Below the pieces are notes generated by a model. The model saw only the letters and a program-made list of their open reading frames with translations. It was not told the DNA's origin and searched no databases. A stretch of DNA of 64,000 nucleotides, from contig NZ_ADAQ01000011.1 of NCBI RefSeq assembly GCF_000176515.1, positions 806,001 through 870,000 of the forward strand, given 5' to 3'. The position numbers and the translations under genes were made by a program. This DNA comes from Grimontia hollisae CIP 101886 (GTDB lineage: Bacteria > Pseudomonadota > Gammaproteobacteria > Enterobacterales > Vibrionaceae). This document shows positions 1 to 10,400 of this stretch, piece after piece. Numbering within the stretch: position 1 is the first letter of the stretch; each line of letters opens with the position of its first letter.

Positions 1-742
1 AATCCTGATGATATCCATCAGCCTGTAGACCACCTCATTTCTTGGCTATAAACCTAGCAAGATCCCGTCATTTCAGCGTTGCCAACTTTCATAAAGTAGG
101 CATTGCTCACTCAAACTTTGGTGTAATTGATTGTGTTTTTACCTGATCAAACAAGCTGTTCCCCTGTTATAACAGGAAACATCAGATCGGATAAAAAAAC
201 CTCTGAGTCACAATATACCCAAGCAACCTGAAAATGCAGGATTCAGCGAGTTGACCAGCGTGAAGCAACATGGTCTGATAAAGTGTTTTTACATAATTTT
301 CACACATGTGGTAATAGTACGAAAAGGTTAATGTATCTTTGTAATATCCAGCACAGAAATTCTGGCAAATTTCCATGTTTTGCGACCACGTAAATTGGGA
401 TTGACGTATATCAATAAAATTTGAAAAAAGTTGCGTTGATTTATTACTAAATATTGTTAGCACGCTGTTAAATGAATACAATCAGCGCTATCCAAAGGAT
501 TAGCTGGTCAAATTGACTTGGCCAGTAACATGCAGGGCGGCAACTCGCATCTGCAACTAGCTTCTCTAGGGATGGCGTTTGTATCAGGAAAGTATGTCCG
601 TAAGTATAAAGAACACCCTTGATATACTTTTCCTGTTTGTAAATTTTCTTCACAGAGTCAACAGACGTTGTGATTGATTGGGAGCCCGTCAAGAACGCTC
701 GCTTCCCAGTACCAGAATCCTTAAAGAAATTAGGTAACGCCA
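1..742. other. Non-coding region upstream of arcA
   Basis: I see no convincing gene here; the open frames are short, lack ribosome sites and resemble nothing I know. Visible elements are a perfect palindrome CCTGTTATAACAGG at 163-176, a 9-base inverted repeat TTGACCAGC (251-259) / GCTGGTCAA (503-511), and an FNR-like dyad at 401-414. The stretch at 213-250 (ATATACCC..., then CCTGAAAATGCAGG) reminds me of short dispersed intergenic repeats in Vibrionaceae and Enterobacterales, but that is from memory and needs a genome-wide count. The unusually long leader fits arcA being regulated by several inputs. Confidence 0.6.
401..414 (+). promoter_or_regulatory. FNR-like box upstream of arcA
   Basis: TTGACGTATATCAA matches the FNR consensus TTGAT-N4-ATCAA with one mismatch. 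It lies about 330 bp before the arcA start. In E. coli arcA is activated anaerobically by FNR from a distant site, so the position is plausible. The sequence match is seen; FNR control here is inferred. Confidence 0.45.
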
Positions 743-1462
743 ATGCAAACCCCTCACATTCTGATTGTTGAAGACGAACACGTAACTCGTAACACGCTGA
801 AAAGCATCTTCGAGGCTGAAGGTTATACCGTCCTGGAAGCGAACGATGGCGAAGAAATGCATCAAGTGCTTTCTAACAATCAGGTTCACCTGGTTATTAT
901 GGACATTAACCTGCCTGGCAAAAATGGCCTGCTGCTGGCCCGCGAACTGCGTGAACAAGGCGACATGGCACTGATGTTCCTGACAGGCCGTGACAACGAA
1001 GTTGACAAGATCCTGGGGCTGGAAATCGGTGCAGATGACTACATCACCAAACCATTTAACCCTCGCGAACTGACTATCCGTGCCCGTAACCTGCTGACCC
1101 GAGCAATGAGCCAAGGTGCAATGCCAGACGATAAGCGCTCTGTTGACCGTTATGTATTCAATGGCTGGACGCTGGACATCAACAGCCGCTCGCTGATCAG
1201 CCCAGGTGGTGAGCAGTTCAAGCTGCCTCGCTCTGAATTCCGTGCGCTGCTGCATTTCTGTGAAAACCCGGGCAAAATCCAGACCCGTGCAGACCTGCTG
1301 AAGAAGATGACTGGTCGTGAGCTAAAACCACACGACCGTACTGTAGACGTTACTATCCGCCGTATCCGTAAGCACTTTGAATCTTTCGGGGACACACCGG
1401 AAATCATTGCGACCATTCACGGCGAAGGCTACCGCTTCTGTGGCGAGCTGGAAGAAATCTAA
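743..1462 (+). CDS. arcA: Aerobic respiration control response regulator ArcA
   Basis: ArcA is the cytoplasmic response regulator of the ArcAB system. Phosphorylated under microaerobic or anaerobic conditions, it represses aerobic respiration and TCA genes. The 239 residues match E. coli ArcA almost end to end: a receiver domain (about 1-120) with Asp54 in the VIMDINLPG motif and Lys in DDYITKPF, then an OmpR/PhoB winged helix (about 135-235) with the [14 protein letters not shown] recognition region. Length is the usual one. The start [12 protein letters not shown] is the family start. The gene is followed by a strong terminator and faces arcB, its cognate kinase gene; in E. coli the two genes are unlinked. 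Identification is secure. Confidence 0.98.
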   Translation: MQTPHILIVEDEHVTRNTLKSIFEAEGYTVLEANDGEEMHQVLSNNQVHLVIMDINLPGKNGLLLARELREQGDMALMFLTGRDNEVDKILGLEIGADDYITKPFNPRELTIRARNLLTRAMSQGAMPDDKRSVDRYVFNGWTLDINSRSLISPGGEQFKLPRSEFRALLHFCENPGKIQTRADLLKKMTGRELKPHDRTVDVTIRRIRKHFESFGDTPEIIATIHGEGYRFCGELEEI

Positions 1463-1485
1463 TTTCTTCTCACCATAACGACTTG

Positions 1486-1510
1486 AAAGGCCTGCATTGC
1501 AGGCCTTTTT
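1486..1510 (+). terminator. Rho-independent terminator of arcA
   Basis: AAAGGCCTGC (1486-1495), loop ATT, GCAGGCCTTT (1499-1508), then a short T run. It lies between convergent arcA and arcB. The minus-strand copy ends in only three Ts, so it may serve arcB weakly. Confidence 0.9.
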
Positions 1511-1552
1511 GTTGTCCGAGCTAAACGGCCATCAATCGATGGACGCCCAGCG

Positions 1553-3901
1553 CTATTGTTTGCTGTAATCCTCAAGCCATTGTTTGAGTACAGCCAGATC
1601 TTTCACATAGCCTTCTTTGATTTCATCCACCCAGTCGGCAATGTTTTCCCACCATGCTGGCAGTTCTGGCGATTGCGCCTTTTGCGCCACTTTTTGGATG
1701 TGCTTGAGGCCAATTGATCCTGCCGCACCTTTGATTTTATGAGCTTCGCTGGCAATGCCATCCTGATCTTTGGCGGTCATGTTGCTGTCGAGGATATGGA
1801 GATACTCAGGCATCAGCTCTTCAAACATGGCAATGCTCTGGAAAACCGGCTCCGGTCCGACAATATCGACATAAGACGTCAACATATCCAAGTCAAGCAA
1901 GGTGTCCAGCATCCCATTACCCGGCTTTGTCTGTTTTTTTACTTTGGCGGCTTCAGTCGCAACCGGGCATTGCCGTGCCAGACGCTCAATCACTTCTGTC
2001 ACCGCAGACACACTGATGGGCTTGCTGATCGCGTCATCCATGCCGTTGTTGAAGTATTCAGTTTTGTCTTTAATCACATTGGCGGTCAGTGCGACCAGTG
2101 GTGGCAGTGCTTCCCCGCTCGCACGGAGCTGGTTGGCAATATCGAATCCCGTCATGTCCGGCAACTGAATGTCCAACAACAACATGTCGTATTGCGCCTG
2201 CGGGAACAGCTCTAGGGCTTCCCTGCCACTCCTTGCCACGACGACACTGTGCCCGAGGCTTTCCAGCAGGTTGGTAGCCACCGTAATGTTCAGCTCAATG
2301 TCTTCCACCAACAAGATGTGCAGCGGGCTTTGCTCTGTTGTCACTTTATCTTTATTCGCTTTCGCTTCGCACAGCGGCACCGCCAGTGTCACGGTAAAAG
2401 TACTGCCTTCACCCACTTCACTGTCGACTGTAATATCCCCATTCATCAGCCGCGCCAGCTTGCGCGACACAGCCAGACCAATCCCTGTACCCACAGCATG
2501 GAGGTTATCTTCTCCCTGTTTTACCTGGTAATACATGGCAAAAATCTTGTCCTGCTCTTCCAGCGGGATACCGATACCGCTGTCTTCCACCTCGAATTGC
2601 AGGTGCGCAGTGTCCTCTTCCACATCACAGCTGACCGTGACGTTCACCGCCCCCTGCTTAGTGAATTTCACCGCATTACCCACCAGGTTCCAGAGGATTT
2701 GGCGAAGGCGGGTGGCATCGACTTTGACTGCTGGCGGCAGGTCAGTAAGCCGGTCCAGGGTAAACCGCAGGCCTTTTTGCTGCGCCATCAGGGCACTGAT
2801 ACTTTCAATTTCAGAAACAAAGTCAGGCAAATCGACTGGCTGTGGCATCAGTTCTAACCGGCGCCGGTCAGACTTATCCAAATCAATAATGTCGTTGAAA
2901 ATATTTCCAAGGGTAATGGCACTGACATGGATGGTCCTGAGATGACCCAATTGCTCTTCTGACAGGCGGGTTTCCAGCAGCATACGGCTCAGCCCAACAA
3001 TCCCATTCAGTGGAGTACGAAGCTCATGGCTGATGGTGGAAATAAAGGCTGTTTTATCACGGCTGGCTTTCTCCAAGGCATCCTGATAACGCTTGCGTTC
3101 AGTGATCTCTCGGCCAAAACCGACCAGTCCCAAGCGTCGGCCGTCCCTAGAATAAAAAGGCAGCTTACGCAGTTCAAAGTACGCCTTGCGGCCATCTTGG
3201 TATTCCAGCCACTGTTCGTATGTCAGCGATACATTGTTATCAAACACCTGCTGGTCAGTTTCTACCACCTTACTGGCGATGTCTTCACGATAAACATCCC
3301 ACGGTGTCAGCCCCACCAGCTCTTTTTCTTTCTTGCCGGTCAAATCCTCCATGGCCCGGTTACAGCCGGAAAACTGGCCTTTTTCGTTGCGGTAGTAAAT
3401 CAGATCAGGAGATGCATCAATAAAGGACCGCAATAGAGCTGTCTGCTCTGCCAGTTCAACCTGGGCTTTTTCACGCTGGTAGACTTCATTTTCCAGATCG
3501 ACCATGGCTTCTTCACGCGCTTCTTCTGCTCGCTTACGCTCTTCAATCTCAAGGTTCAACTGGTTAATGTTTTCGGTAAGCTGGCGGTTCAGCTCCATAT
3601 CACGGGCCCGCATTTCTTCCAGCTTGACAACCAGTTTCGTCAAACGCTGGCGGGATTCTTCCAACTGATCTACCACCACAGAAAGGAAGTACACTGCCCA
3701 AGGAGTAATCAACAGACCAAAGAAGACAGAGCGGACGATATCTGCATCATGCACGGTGCCATTTAATACCAGTGTAATGCCAACCTGAACGATCACTGCC
3801 AGCGCGACCAATGCCAGCGCAAGCAGCATACTGAAACGTACCAAGCCAAGCTTGACCAGCAGATCGACGTAGTACTGCGCTAAGAGTTTTATTTGCTTCA
3901 T
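1553..3901 (-). CDS. arcB: Hybrid sensor histidine kinase ArcB
   Basis: ArcB is the inner-membrane tripartite kinase that senses quinone redox state and phosphorylates ArcA by a His-Asp-His relay. The 782 residues (E. coli 778) show two N-terminal membrane helices (about 20-45 and 58-78), a coiled-coil linker, a PAS domain (about 155-270), HisKA/HATPase with His292 in SHELRTPLNG, a receiver with Asp577 (LLLDIQLPD) and an Hpt domain with His721 (EAHKIKGAAGS). Cys180 (FSGCNRAM), one of the two redox cysteines known in E. coli, is present. The other, Cys241 in DGRKACFE, is Tyr here (DGRKAYFE). The ATG follows GGAAG. It is convergent with arcA. Confidence 0.97.
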   Translation of the reverse strand: MKQIKLLAQYYVDLLVKLGLVRFSMLLALALVALAVIVQVGITLVLNGTVHDADIVRSVFFGLLITPWAVYFLSVVVDQLEESRQRLTKLVVKLEEMRARDMELNRQLTENINQLNLEIEERKRAEEAREEAMVDLENEVYQREKAQVELAEQTALLRSFIDASPDLIYYRNEKGQFSGCNRAMEDLTGKKEKELVGLTPWDVYREDIASKVVETDQQVFDNNVSLTYEQWLEYQDGRKAYFELRKLPFYSRDGRRLGLVGFGREITERKRYQDALEKASRDKTAFISTISHELRTPLNGIVGLSRMLLETRLSEEQLGHLRTIHVSAITLGNIFNDIIDLDKSDRRRLELMPQPVDLPDFVSEIESISALMAQQKGLRFTLDRLTDLPPAVKVDATRLRQILWNLVGNAVKFTKQGAVNVTVSCDVEEDTAHLQFEVEDSGIGIPLEEQDKIFAMYYQVKQGEDNLHAVGTGIGLAVSRKLARLMNGDITVDSEVGEGSTFTVTLAVPLCEAKANKDKVTTEQSPLHILLVEDIELNITVATNLLESLGHSVVVARSGREALELFPQAQYDMLLLDIQLPDMTGFDIANQLRASGEALPPLVALTANVIKDKTEYFNNGMDDAISKPISVSAVTEVIERLARQCPVATEAAKVKKQTKPGNGMLDTLLDLDMLTSYVDIVGPEPVFQSIAMFEELMPEYLHILDSNMTAKDQDGIASEAHKIKGAAGSIGLKHIQKVAQKAQSPELPAWWENIADWVDEIKEGYVKDLAVLKQWLEDYSKQ

Positions 3902-4001
3902 TGAACTTCCAGATCAACGTGAGTAGAAGGAGGCTGTATCGTTTCCTGCTACAGCGGGTCAGTCAGGCAAAATAATAACGTTGCCGCAAAGGAAGCTAAA
4001 G

Positions 4002-4026
4002 AAAAAGGGGCACATTCCCCTGCCCC
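4002..4026 (-). terminator. Terminator downstream of the PAS-GGDEF gene
   Basis: Read on the minus strand: GGGGCA, an 8-base loop, TGCCCC, then TTTTT. It sits between the GGDEF gene and arcB, so the two are probably separate transcripts. Confidence 0.7.
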
Positions 4027-4066
4027 CCGACAAAGTATTTCGACACCGCCACCCGATGCCTGCCTT

Positions 4067-5809
4067 TTATGCTTCGATGAGGGTTCCACCCGATACTATC
4101 TGGTTCCGCCCTGCGTTTTTCGCGCAATAGAGTGCCTGATCCGCCAGTGACACCAGATCGCCGTAATCCTGGCCCGCTACCGGACGCAAGGTGGCAATAC
4201 CCTGGCTGAGGGTAATCCGGTCAGCCACCTTTGAAAACGCGTGTGGAATAGCCGCCTTTTGCAATTCTTCCGCAATATTCTGCGCAACCACCAATACACC
4301 CTCTTCGGTTGTATTTGGCAGCAGAATAGCAAACTCTTCACCGCCATAGCGGGCCACTGCATCCAGGGGGCGGCGAGTCACGCGTTGGAACACATCTGCA
4401 ACCTGTCTCAATGCTTCATCACCTTGTTGATGCCCATAGTTGTCGTTGTAAGGCTTGAAATAGTCAATGTCGCAGAAAATCAAAGAAAGCGGCTCTTTCT
4501 CACGGATATGGGCGTGCCACATTTTGACCAGTTGTTCATCAAAACTACGGCGGTTTGCCACCTTCGTCAGGCCATCAACGAAACTGAGCTCTTCCAGCTC
4601 CATGATCGCATCAGCCAATTGTTGCTGTGTTGCCTTACGCTCTGTCACATCGCGGGCGATGACCAAAACCCCGATAGTATCGTCCGTGGAATCGCTGAAC
4701 TGGGTTTTGGTCAGCTCGTACCACACCATGGACCCATCTCGTTTCATCACCAAATCTTCGTATTTGATGGTGTCACCCTTTTCCAACACCGGCAAATCAG
4801 TCTTCTTGTGTTGTGCCAGTACTTCCGGCTCCATCAGATCATCGGCAAGCTCCCCCTCCAAATCATCATGGGGCACCCCCATGGCTTCGGCAAACGCAGC
4901 ATTGCCGCCCAGAAACTCATAATCTTTGTTATAGATACCAATAGGATCCACGCTGGCTTTGAAAATCGAGGTCAGCACATTGCTGTGTTTTTTCAGTTGT
5001 TGCTCAACATCCTGGCGCGCTCTAATCTCCTGTTCGAGCGACTGGCGCATCATGTGCCAGTTAGTCACATCATGGCTGATACTCAGGGTACCGAAAACCT
5101 CGCTCTCATCATCCAGCAAAACCGTTTGATTGGTTTCCAGCAAACAACTGTCGCCATTAGGGTTGGTGGTCCAGCTTTGTTGGGTGCGCCTGCCACGGGC
5201 ATGTTCATCGGCAGAAAAAATCAGCCCTTCCTGCTCTCGGCCTTTCCAAAAGCGATCATAGGCAAGGTTTGTCCCAACGATCCTCCCTTCCTTGTCTTGA
5301 AAGCAGACAAGTTCGGCCAGAGAGTTAATCACGCTGCGAAAGATTTGGCTGTCATCGTTTGCAAAGGGTTCGCTATAAACGGCTTCAGATTTTGGCTCAA
5401 GCGACACAATCCAGACCCGCTTTCCACTCGACCAGACTGGCAAACCGGAAAAACGTGCATGCCGTGGGGTACGGTGATCAGAAACCGCTCGGAAGTCTGC
5501 TGTCATTTCAACAAATGGGTGTGGCCATTGGCGCGAGGCCAGCAATGCACCAATGGTTTCCTTCTCGCGATTGCCACGGATACGGTAGCGTGAACCTTGT
5601 ACATCGACATTAAACAAACGTACAAAGCTTCTGTTAGCATAAAGAATGCTGCCATCACTGTGGTTGATTATCGCCTTGGGGGAATGAAGGTTCGATAAGT
5701 AAAGCTGCCAGGTTTTCATCGATATGACACGGCGATGAAACACCCAAACCATCCCCAACAGACACCCTACCAAAAGCAATAATGCTGCGATTGGTAACCA
5801 CTCATTCAT
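4067..5809 (-). CDS. Membrane PAS-GGDEF diguanylate cyclase
   Basis: Predicted enzyme making cyclic di-GMP from two GTP. In the 580-residue protein I see one N-terminal membrane helix (about 5-23), PAS-like segments (two or three, the clearest around 265-390 ending in VLVIARDVTERK), a short coiled coil and a C-terminal GGDEF domain (from about 405). The active-site motif is GGEEF at 489-493, which is catalytically competent in this family, and an RxxD inhibitory site (RPLD, 480-483) sits at the correct spacing, suggesting product inhibition. I chose ATG 5809 because GGTGGAAGG lies just before it and the membrane helix follows; an in-frame start 12 codons upstream (5845) has weaker support. 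The same neighbourhood is remembered from V. cholerae. The ligand sensed by the PAS part is unknown. Confidence 0.88.
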   Translation of the reverse strand: MNEWLPIAALLLLVGCLLGMVWVFHRRVISMKTWQLYLSNLHSPKAIINHSDGSILYANRSFVRLFNVDVQGSRYRIRGNREKETIGALLASRQWPHPFVEMTADFRAVSDHRTPRHARFSGLPVWSSGKRVWIVSLEPKSEAVYSEPFANDDSQIFRSVINSLAELVCFQDKEGRIVGTNLAYDRFWKGREQEGLIFSADEHARGRRTQQSWTTNPNGDSCLLETNQTVLLDDESEVFGTLSISHDVTNWHMMRQSLEQEIRARQDVEQQLKKHSNVLTSIFKASVDPIGIYNKDYEFLGGNAAFAEAMGVPHDDLEGELADDLMEPEVLAQHKKTDLPVLEKGDTIKYEDLVMKRDGSMVWYELTKTQFSDSTDDTIGVLVIARDVTERKATQQQLADAIMELEELSFVDGLTKVANRRSFDEQLVKMWHAHIREKEPLSLIFCDIDYFKPYNDNYGHQQGDEALRQVADVFQRVTRRPLDAVARYGGEEFAILLPNTTEEGVLVVAQNIAEELQKAAIPHAFSKVADRITLSQGIATLRPVAGQDYGDLVSLADQALYCAKNAGRNQIVSGGTLIEA

Positions 5810-5944
5810 CCTTCCACCTTTTGCCCGACATCCTTGAAGAAGCAATCATTTTTTGCATAAACATCACGCTTCATCTTGCCACACGGTTATGAAAGAAAAC
5901 GAACAGACCTCATTGATTTTTCGAGGTATCAAACGTGGGTCACA

Positions 5945-6874
5945 TTATTGATGGAAATAAAAACAACGCTCAGTCAGGCTACCTTGCGGCCCTTTCTCAT
6001 TCAGTGCCTTTGCGATCGCGGTCATTGCCAGCCAGCGGTTTTCACACCACTCTGGCGCAAGCAAGGTTGGCTTACGGGCATTGGCTGATACCCGATGGAA
6101 AACCACTTCTGCCGGCGTGCGAATGATCATCTCTGACGCACTGTCTACGTAAGCTTCAAGTGACATCGCATCCAGTCTTCCGGCCCGCCACGCTTTCGCC
6201 ATGACAGAGCCTTCGACAATATGCAGTGGATGAAGCTTAATACCATCCGTGCCTGTCTCAATCACTCGTTCAATGGTAGTAATGTGATCAGCCTTGGTAT
6301 CGCCCGGCAGGCCAACAATAAGGTGGGTACAGACGTTCAGCCCCAGCGCCCGGGCTTTTCGGGTGATGGCGTCATAACAGGCAAAATCATGCCCACGGTT
6401 GATGCGTTGCAGGGTTTTATCATTGGCAGTCTGAAGTCCCAGTTCCAGCCAGATCTCGTAGCCTTGTTGCTGATACCCCGCCAGCAGTTCAAGCACGGCA
6501 TCCGGCACACAATCCGGACGGGTGCCGACGCAAAGGCCAACGATATCCGCATGTTTCAACGCATCTTCATACATGACACGCAACTTTTCCACTTCCGCAT
6601 AGGTACTGGTGTAAGCCTGAAAATACGCCAGATAGCGCTTGGCGCGGTTCACCTCTGATGCCCGTTGCACCAGCTGGGAGGTCACCGAGAGCTGCTGTGC
6701 ACTCTCATCAGCAAACGACGACACATTGCAAAAGGTACAGCCACCCCGCCCCAATGTGCCATCCCGGTTTGGACAACTGAAACCGCCATGCAATGTCAGT
6801 TTATGTACTTTTTCGCCATACCTGCGTTGTAGATCCTGACCAAAGGTATTCACCAATTGATGAAGTTCCATCAT
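5945..6874 (-). CDS. yhcC: Radical SAM protein, YhcC family
   Basis: The 309-residue protein belongs to the YhcC/TIGR01212 radical-SAM family. The cluster cysteines are Cys34, Cys46 and Cys49 (SCPNRDG ... GGCTFCN), an atypical CX11CX2C spacing characteristic of the family rather than the common CX3CX2C. Downstream are the SAM-barrel motifs GLCVGTRPDC, LELGLQTAND and HLIVGLPGDT. The biochemical role is not known to me; in Vibrionaceae and E. coli it sits near gltB, as here (divergent from gltB1). Two ATGs are adjacent; AGGCGG six bases before the first supports 6874. Confidence 0.92.
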   Translation of the reverse strand: MMELHQLVNTFGQDLQRRYGEKVHKLTLHGGFSCPNRDGTLGRGGCTFCNVSSFADESAQQLSVTSQLVQRASEVNRAKRYLAYFQAYTSTYAEVEKLRVMYEDALKHADIVGLCVGTRPDCVPDAVLELLAGYQQQGYEIWLELGLQTANDKTLQRINRGHDFACYDAITRKARALGLNVCTHLIVGLPGDTKADHITTIERVIETGTDGIKLHPLHIVEGSVMAKAWRAGRLDAMSLEAYVDSASEMIIRTPAEVVFHRVSANARKPTLLAPEWCENRWLAMTAIAKALNEKGPQGSLTERCFYFHQ

Positions 6875-7446
6875 CGACCGCCTGAAGTTCTGGGTAAAAG
6901 AAAAAAGCGCGCGATATTAGCATCAAACCCACAGAGAAAACCTCGTCTAAATCAATGTTGGTTTAAGTTTTCATCACCCCACTGAAAGTAAATTACATTT
7001 CCTTCACAAATATAAACCTGTTGTCCATAAAGGATTTTTCAACCATTCATTACAAACGCCAATATTTGCATTTATATTCACAATAAACGCAAAACAAGTC
7101 TTTTAAGGCTTGGAGACCATGCCGCTAATGTTAACTTTTTATGGTAATTAATTTTCCGAATATGTAGGATAGCAACAGCTGCGTCTAAATTGTGAGCAAT
7201 AATATTTGCCATATAACCCTCTTTTTTAGTGTGTTATCTGGTCAATAAAAGAAAGTGCAGCATTTTTGCATAGGATTGCAAAGAAGAGAGGGTTGCTGTT
7301 GTGAAACAGCAGCCGGGTTTGGTTGCCGCGAATACATACATTTTTGTTGATTTAAACTTGGCGACCGCTCAGTTGTGCCCGCAACAGGCACAACAAGGGA
7401 AGACAAATGCCTCCCAGGCATTTGTGTCAACTGGAAGGACGTAAAC
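6875..7446. other. Long AT-rich gltB1 upstream region and leader
   Basis: No gene seen. The first ~390 bases are strongly AT-rich, which would suit Lrp- or H-NS-type binding; gltBD is Lrp-activated in E. coli, but I see no definite site. Close to gltB1 there are four dyads in a row: TTTGCA-N6-TGCAAA (7265-7282), TGCTGTT-gtga-AACAGCA (7294-7311), GTTGTGCC-N7-GGCACAAC (7372-7394) and ACAAATGCCT-ccc-AGGCATTTGT (7403-7425). The last two would form tandem hairpins in the mRNA just before the ribosome site at about 7434. Confidence 0.6.
7372..7425 (+). promoter_or_regulatory. Tandem hairpins in the gltB1 leader
   Basis: Two perfect hairpins, 8 bp with a 7-nt loop (7372-7394) and 10 bp with a 3-nt loop (7403-7425), are separated by 8 nt (AAGGGAAG). 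The second ends about 9 nt before the AAGGA ribosome site. Neither has a T tract, so they are not ordinary terminators. GGA triplets between and after them could be CsrA sites. The structure is read directly from the sequence; a regulatory function is inferred. Confidence 0.5.
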
Positions 7447-10400
7447 ATGACTGATTCAGTGCTACGCACCGATGGGCTTTATGTGCCCGAAATGGAACAC
7501 GACGCCTGCGGTATCGGCTTCGTCGCCCACCTGAAGAACAGAAAGTCCCATGCGATTGTGACCCAGGCACTTGATATGCTGGCCCGCATGGAGCACCGCG
7601 GTGGTCAGGGCTGTGACCCATGCAGTGGTGACGGTGCCGGGATTCTGTTACAAAAACCCCACGAATTTTTACTCGAAGAGACCCGCAAACTGGGGATTCA
7701 GCTGCCATCTGCTGATAAATACGGTGTCGGCGTCATGTTGTTCCCAAAAGATGAGAACAAACGCCACCAATGCCGTGACATCTTCGAGCGCAATGCCAAG
7801 CGCCTGGATCTGGAAGTGATTGGTTATCGTGTATTACCAACCGACAATTCCATGATTGGCGCAGACCCGCTCAGCACTGAGCCACAATTCGAGCATGCGT
7901 TTGTGACCGGTGGCGACCACCTGTCTCTTGACGAGCTTGAGCGCAAACTGTTTGTACTGCGTAACTACACTGTCCGCGTGTGTCTGGAAAGTGTTTCCAA
8001 TATCGGCGACGATTTCTACATCAACTCTTTCTCTGCCAAGACACTGGTCTATAAAGGCCAATTGACCACAGAGCAGGTGCCACAATACTTTCTTGACCTG
8101 CAAAACCCATCAATGGTCACAGCACTGGCTCTGGTTCACTCACGTTTCTCGACCAACACTTTCCCACGCTGGCGTTTAGCCCAGCCTTTCCGTTATATCG
8201 CGCACAACGGCGAAATTAACACCGTGCGTGGCAACCTGAACTGGATGAAGGCACGTGAAGCCCTGCTTGAATCCAAGCTGTTTTCTGAGCAGGAGCTGAA
8301 GATGCTGCTGCCGGTTTGTCAGGAAGGGGCATCAGACTCAGCAAACTTCGACATGGCGCTGGAACTCTTGGTACTCAGTGGCCGTAGCCTTCCGCATGTA
8401 CTGATGATGATGGTGCCGGAAGCATGGCAGGAAAATGCCAAGCTGGATCCGAAACTGCGCGCATTCTATCAATACCATGCCAACATCATGGAGCCTTGGG
8501 ACGGCCCTGCGTCTGTTTGTTTCACCGATGGTGTGAAAGTCGGTGCAACCCTGGACCGCAACGGCTTGCGTCCCAGCCGCTACACCGTGACGAAAGATGA
8601 TTACCTCATCATGGCATCGGAATCCGGCGTCGTAGACATCGAGCCGGAAAACATCCAGTTCCGTGGCCGCCTGCAACCCGGTCGTATCTTCATTGCTGAC
8701 CTTGAGCAGGGCCGCATCATTTCTGATGAAGAAGTGAAAAACGAGATCGCCTCTGCACAGCCTTATCAGGAATGGGTAGAAAAGAACCTGCTGCAACTGG
8801 ACAAGCTGCCAGAAGCTGACTCCAAGCACCAGCAACCTTCTCCTGAACGCCTGCTGCATCACCAACAGGCATTTGGCGTCACCTCAGAGGAAGTGAACGA
8901 AATTATTGTACCTATGGCTAAAGACGGTAAAGAGCCGCTCGGCGCTATGGGGGCAGACTGGCCACTGGCGGTGCTTTCACACCAGTCACAACACCTGTCT
9001 AACTATTTCAAGCAACTGTTTGCCCAGGTCACCAACCCGCCAATCGACCCGATCCGTGAGCGCATGGTGATGTCGCTGAAAACCTATCTGGGTAAAGATC
9101 AGAACCTGTTGGCCGAATCGCCGGAGCATTGCCGCAAGGTTGAGCTGGAGTCACCGGTTCTGAGCAACGGCGAGCTGGAAAAACTGCGCGCAATCGACAA
9201 CGATCATCTTCAGGCCAAAACCCTGGATATCGTGTTCCGAGCCAGTGGCGAGCCTGGCAAGCTGGAGCGTGCGCTGAAGCGCATTTGTCAGTACGCGGAA
9301 GATGCCGTTGTTGATGGTTACTCCATTATTCTGCTGACCGACCGTGCCGTGAACTCGAACCACGCCGCTATCCCTGCAATGCTGGCTGTAGGTGCGGTTC
9401 ACCATCACCTGATCCGCAAAGGCCTGCGTGCAAAAGCCGATATCGTCATCGAAACCGGTGACGCGCGTGAGACCCATCACTTTGCCACTCTCGTTGGCTA
9501 CGGTGCGAATGCTGTTAACCCGTACCTGGTCTACGAAACTCTGGTCGATTTACAGCGCACCAGGAAGCTGGATCCAGAAGCCAATGTAGACGCACTGTTT
9601 GAAAACTACCGCAAGTCCATCAACGCCGGGCTGTTGAAAATTTTCTCGAAGATGGGGATTTCTACCCTGCAGTCTTATCACGGTGCACAAATCTTCGAGG
9701 CGCTGGGTATCAGCAAAGCTGTGGTGGATAAATACTTTACCGGCACGGTTTCCCGTATCCAGGGCCTGTCGATTGATGACATCGCCAAAGAAGTGCTGAT
9801 CCGTCACCGTCTGGGTTACCCGACGCGTGAAATCCCGGTTCAGATGCTGGATGTCGGTGGTGTCTACCAGTGGAAACAGCGTGGCGAGAAACACCTTTTC
9901 AACCCTGAAACTATCCATCTGCTGCAAAACTCAACCCGTAACAAGAACAAAAAGCAGTTTAAAGAATACTGCCATGCAGTAGACAGTCAGGGTGACAACG
10001 CCGCGACCCTGCGCAGCCAGTTCGACTTTGTAAAAAACCCTGCCGGTAGCATTCCTCTGGAAGAGGTTGAACCCGTAGAGAGCATTCTGAAACGCTTCGC
10101 AACCGGCGCAATGAGCTTTGGCTCTATCTCTTACGAGGCGCACTCTACACTGGCGGTTGCCATGAACCGTATTGGTGCGAAATCAAACTCCGGTGAAGGT
10201 GGTGAAGATCCAGAACGTTTCGAGAAGAAAGAAAACGGCGATTGGGAACGCTCTGCCATCAAGCAGGTGGCGTCTGGCCGTTTCGGTGTCACCTCTTATT
10301 ATCTGACGAATGCCGATGAAATTCAGATCAAGATGGCTCAGGGCGCGAAGCCGGGTGAAGGTGGTCAGCTTCCAGGTCACAAAGTGGATGACTGGATTGG

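Noticed and set aside
4241-5593. 450-residue open frame antisense to the GGDEF gene
   Set aside because: Covers the strongly supported PAS-GGDEF gene in a shadow frame; composition is unlike a protein.
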